A DNA stretch of 64,000 bases, taken from positions 62,001 through 126,000 of the forward strand of contig NZ_QKTW01000022.1 in assembly GCF_003236175.1 (NCBI RefSeq). The letters run 5' to 3'. This document shows, one piece after another, positions 61,537-64,000 of this stretch. The notes below the pieces were generated by a model. That model made no database searches and was not told where the DNA came from. It saw only the letters and a program-made list of their open reading frames with translations. A program made the position numbers and the translations under genes. Within the stretch, counting starts at the first letter, position 1. The number at the start of each line of letters is the position of its first letter. The stretch comes from Taibaiella soli (GTDB lineage Bacteria; Bacteroidota; Bacteroidia; Chitinophagales; Chitinophagaceae).

Positions 61537-63057
61537 TTATTCTATTGCCGGAATCGCTTCCGTTGCAGCTTTCGTTGTGTAAGCTGCATGTTGTTGTACT
61601 GTATTTCTGATCGCTGCCAAAGTCCAGTCTATGGTGAGTTCACCGTCTTTGAAAATTGTTTTCAGTTCGCCCTGAGCTTCTTCTTCCCAGGTACATTGGT
61701 CTTTCAATGTTAATTTTCCTGTTACTGCATCTCTATAGATTTGCATCAGACCTTTGGCAGATTTTTTAGTTCCGTCATCCGTTTTAGGATCTTTATAAAT
61801 GTCGCGGCCAATACCATTTACCTCGCCATAAGTCGCTTTCATCGCGAAACCAAATGTGTCGCGGGTTACATATTCGTAGGTGTAAGAACCAATGCCCAAA
61901 ACCACGTTGTAACTCGCAAACCCTTTTTGCTTCAGGCTTTCGAGAATAGCCAGCTGGCGTTCTGTTGTAATGCTGTCGCCGTAAATCAAACCGATGTGCC
62001 CGTCAAGTAGTTTGTAGCCTTTTTCAGTAATTGTACCACCGAATATTTCCCACATGCATTCAATGGCGCCTTTGTATTCTGGGCTGCCAATCGGTGCTTC
62101 CGGATCGCCCGCAATAATCTTTACCGGATCACCACTGTCGGGACGAATCACGACTTTGCCATTGCGTACCAGAATTTTCTCTTTCAGTTCTGGTAAAAAT
62201 TCGGTGATCACTTGCCAGAAATCCCAGGTGTCGCTTACAATAGAAACCACACCAGCAGGGTAGACTTCAGTGATCAAGCGTTCAAAAGTGCCAATCTCGT
62301 TGTCTTGTGTGCCCATACACATCACGCTGTGTTCTGTTGCTGGTACAGATCCGCCGATCAGTTCTGTTTCACAATTTGCGTTGTAATATTGTTCCAGAAA
62401 ATCAATAGCTGGGATGGTATCACTGCCCGCGAAAGACAACAGATGTCCTGCGCCGCTCATCACTGCGTCTTCGATGCCACTCATGCCTCTGAATGAGAAA
62501 TCATGCCCCTGCCATGGAATGAAACTATTGTCAGCGCCGACCGTTTCTGCCGCGTAACGGTTGAATGTTTTTAGGTATTGGAAAGCGGTTGTGGCAGAAG
62601 TACAAGGTTTCCACAGAATAGCGCTCAGCAAGGTTTCCAGCATATTGGTCAGCCAGAAAAACTCAGGCAATGTATTCTTGATCGTGAAGATTGGCACACG
62701 CATTGGTACCAATGTTCCTTCCGGTAATGCTTTTATCTCCAGCGGTAAATAACCTAAGTCATGCAGCGCTGCAATATGATCATAGCTAATGCTGTCTTTA
62801 CCCAGGTAGTTATCTATGCGGCGCGCATATGTTTTCAGCACTTCGTCTTTTGGTCTTTGAAAGAAGTTGGTATTAAACTGTTCAATCAAATATTCTTTGA
62901 TAAAGTATTGAAGTCCGAAGAAAACGATCTCCTCAATGCCTTTATCTCTGGATTTGCGTGGTGTAAGGTTAGAATACACCAGGGTAGTGCCTTCTGGGTA
63001 TTGAAATTTATGTCCTACTTTATAACCGTCTTTTAAGAGAATGGGTAACGTTTTCAT
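61537..63057 (-). CDS. nadV: Nicotinamide phosphoribosyltransferase
   Basis: A 506-residue NAMPT-type enzyme, close to the usual length. It converts nicotinamide and PRPP to NMN. It starts ILLKDGYKVGHKFQYPEGTT, with SNLTPRKSRDKG, GHDFSFRGMSGIEDAVMSGA and the Asp/Arg sites VRPDSGDPVKI; GDSITTERQLAIL and GIGSYTYEYVTRDTFG follow. Its substrate PRPP would come from the neighbouring prs homologue. In the phage NARP1 pathway a homologue (Namat) uses ADPR-pyrophosphate instead, which cannot be told apart by sequence here. Confidence 0.9.
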   Translation of the reverse strand: MKTLPILLKDGYKVGHKFQYPEGTTLVYSNLTPRKSRDKGIEEIVFFGLQYFIKEYLIEQFNTNFFQRPKDEVLKTYARRIDNYLGKDSISYDHIAALHDLGYLPLEIKALPEGTLVPMRVPIFTIKNTLPEFFWLTNMLETLLSAILWKPCTSATTAFQYLKTFNRYAAETVGADNSFIPWQGHDFSFRGMSGIEDAVMSGAGHLLSFAGSDTIPAIDFLEQYYNANCETELIGGSVPATEHSVMCMGTQDNEIGTFERLITEVYPAGVVSIVSDTWDFWQVITEFLPELKEKILVRNGKVVIRPDSGDPVKIIAGDPEAPIGSPEYKGAIECMWEIFGGTITEKGYKLLDGHIGLIYGDSITTERQLAILESLKQKGFASYNVVLGIGSYTYEYVTRDTFGFAMKATYGEVNGIGRDIYKDPKTDDGTKKSAKGLMQIYRDAVTGKLTLKDQCTWEEEAQGELKTIFKDGELTIDWTLAAIRNTVQQHAAYTTKAATEAIPAIE

Positions 63058-63058
63058 T

Positions 63059-63739
63059 TTAGTTGATGTTTAACTGAAAGTTATTTTGTTTGAGTTTCTT
63101 GTTGAATTTATATAAATCCGCTGGTCTGTTTTGCTGGCCTTCGCGGCGGCTGCCTGTTTCAACGATATATTCCGAAGCGAGTAGTTTTCTGCTGAAATTC
63201 CTCCGGTCAATTTTAGTTTCCAAAATGCATTCATACAGATGATGTAGTTCAGGCATGGTAAACGTTTCGTCCAATAATTCAAAACCAACGGGGTAATAGA
63301 GAATTTTAGATTTCAATCGTTGGTGTGCCGTCTTAAAAATTGTTTTGTGGTCGAAGCCGAGCGCTGGTAATTTGCGCACATCAAACCATTGCACGTCATT
63401 TGCCATTTTACCTGCTACGACTTCAAATTTCTTTGGATTGATCAATGCGTAGTAAGTTACTGAAATTACCCGTCCTCGTGGATCACGAGCTGGATCATCA
63501 AACGTGAATAGCTGTTCCATGTACACTTTATTCATGCCCAGTTTTGTTCCCAATACACGATCACAAGCGTCCTGAAAACTTTCTTCCATTTGTAAAAATG
63601 CGCCAGGTAAAGTCCACTGATCTTTAAACGGTTCGTCTTTCCGATTCAGCAGTAAAACAGAAAGTCGATCGTCGTGATAGCCGAACACCACAAGGTCAAT
63701 GGCAAGCGCCGGATTTTTATAGGAAGAAAATGATTTCAT
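63059..63739 (-). CDS. nrtR: NrtR-type NUDIX regulator
   Basis: A 226-residue regulator. Residues 1-140 are a NUDIX domain (AIDLVVFGYHDDRLSVLLLN, GAFLQMEESFQDACDRVLGT). The NUDIX box is degraded: DRVLGTKLG stands where REUxEExGU is expected, so catalysis is likely lost and the domain acts as an ADP-ribose sensor, as in NrtR. The C-terminus is a winged helix (MPELHHLYECILETKIDRRN, FSRKLLASEYIVETG, NRPADLYKFNKK). First gene of the NAD operon, preceded by a strong palindrome. Confidence 0.9.
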   Translation of the reverse strand: MKSFSSYKNPALAIDLVVFGYHDDRLSVLLLNRKDEPFKDQWTLPGAFLQMEESFQDACDRVLGTKLGMNKVYMEQLFTFDDPARDPRGRVISVTYYALINPKKFEVVAGKMANDVQWFDVRKLPALGFDHKTIFKTAHQRLKSKILYYPVGFELLDETFTMPELHHLYECILETKIDRRNFSRKLLASEYIVETGSRREGQQNRPADLYKFNKKLKQNNFQLNIN

Positions 63740-63750
63740 TTATTCTTGTT

Positions 63751-63767
63751 TGCGTCAATTTGACACA
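63751..63767. promoter_or_regulatory. Candidate NrtR operator
   Basis: TGCGTCAATTTGACACA is a 17-base near-perfect palindrome (only position 3 and the centre differ). It lies 12 bases upstream of the nrtR start and just downstream of its promoter, as expected for autorepression. Confidence 0.6.
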
Positions 63768-63800
63768 AAGTAAATGTGTTTTATAGAAACCACAAAAAAA
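63767..63800 (-). promoter_or_regulatory. Promoter of the NAD operon
   Basis: On the minus strand TTTG (in TTTTTTGTGG), then 20 bases, then TACTTTG. The latter matches the TANNTTTG box with one base fewer. It directly precedes the operator palindrome, so a bound repressor would block it. Confidence 0.45.
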
Positions 63801-63953
63801 ACTTTAAAGGCATAGTAGTACGGTAGATGAAAAGTGCGACGCAACGGAGTTCAATCGGAGTGACTTCGTCGACTGCAAAAGGAGATTCACGAGTGGATAT
63901 AGGTTCCTGGTCAGAACAGTTTGAATCCTCTGACGAAGAAGAGAAAAATAAAA

Positions 63954-63986
63954 TTTGGAAATTAAAAAATTCTGCCGCTACCTTTG
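63954..63986 (+). promoter_or_regulatory. Promoter for a gene beyond the window
   Basis: TTTG at 63954-63957, 21 bases, then TACCTTTG at 63979-63986, a full TANNTTTG element. It would start transcription near 63993, toward the right edge. A plus-strand frame open from 63827 to the edge is not supported by codons or motifs. Confidence 0.4.
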
Positions 63987-64000
63987 CAAATATGGTCGCC

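Noticed and set aside
63827-64000. Plus-strand frame open to the window edge
   Set aside because: The strong promoter at 63954-63986 lies inside it, and codon content is not gene-like; a gene more likely starts beyond the edge.
1-64000. CRISPR array or IS element
   Set aside because: No regularly spaced repeat series, no transposase and no terminal inverted repeats with target duplications were seen.

Overview
The window reads as a Bacteroidota chromosome, most likely a Chitinophagaceae-type soil or freshwater relative. Supporting signs are a type IX secretion (T9SS) sorting tail, WG-repeat and DUF6660 proteins, several promoters of the TTTG / TANNTTTG type, few strong Shine-Dalgarno sites, and many lipoproteins with short lipoboxes. 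No rRNA, confident tRNA, integrase, transposase or CRISPR array is visible. The species call is inference.

Layout. (1) 1-13.7 kb is accessory DNA: a three-gene candidate defence cassette (HEPN-like protein, SEC-C zinc protein, PD-(D/E)XK nuclease-like protein), an HU gene, a secreted RHS-core mini-toxin with a candidate immunity partner flanked by two paralogous secreted transglutaminase-like genes (one frameshifted), a stand-alone receiver protein, a toprim/primase-helicase, and a divergently transcribed XRE regulator. (2) 13.9-22.7 kb is a heavy-metal efflux operon: DUF6660, an RND pump fused in frame to its outer-membrane channel, an adaptor, a cysteine-less HMA-like protein and a P1B-ATPase. 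(3) 23.1-28.6 kb is an arsenic operon: arsR, DUF6428, arsN-like acetyltransferase, arsC, acr3, arsO-like monooxygenase and two metallophosphoesterases, with a repeated ArsR-type operator. (4) 28.67-35.7 kb is a fluoride-response operon opened by a crcB-type fluoride riboswitch: CLC-F type antiporter, DUF190 protein, enolase, metallophosphoesterase, two PAP2 phosphatases, an MFS and an EamA transporter. (5) 36.7-40.2 kb is a small chromate module: AraC regulator, CxxCH lipoprotein, DoxX, PAP2 and ChrA. (6) 40.6-55.6 kb looks like ordinary chromosome: WG-repeat lipoprotein, ECF sigma operon, M61 and S41 peptidases, sulfatase, Tat-exported hemerythrin-like protein, T9SS cargo, DinB-like protein. 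(7) 55.7-63.74 kb is a compact minus-strand operon of eleven genes for NAD and ADP-ribose metabolism: nrtR, nadV, DUF4291, an ADP-ribosylation-type protein, a deoxyribosyltransferase-like protein, NADAR, a PARG-like macrodomain, kptA, a PPP phosphatase, a short PRPP-synthetase homologue and rpiA.

The islands in regions 2-5 are separated by three copies of one tail module (about 22.81-23.09, 36.03-36.52 and 40.20-40.59 kb). Each carries the last ~25 codons of a minus-strand protein, a terminator on each side and a near-invariant core. A decayed 3' end of chrA sits in front of the second copy, so the resistance islands look like serially accreted elements sharing one end.

Most interesting points: the NAD/ADP-ribose operon, which could form a closed cycle rebuilding NAD from nicotinamide and ADP-ribose; the tail modules that record tandem island capture; the fluoride riboswitch operon; and the HEPN / SEC-C / nuclease cassette.
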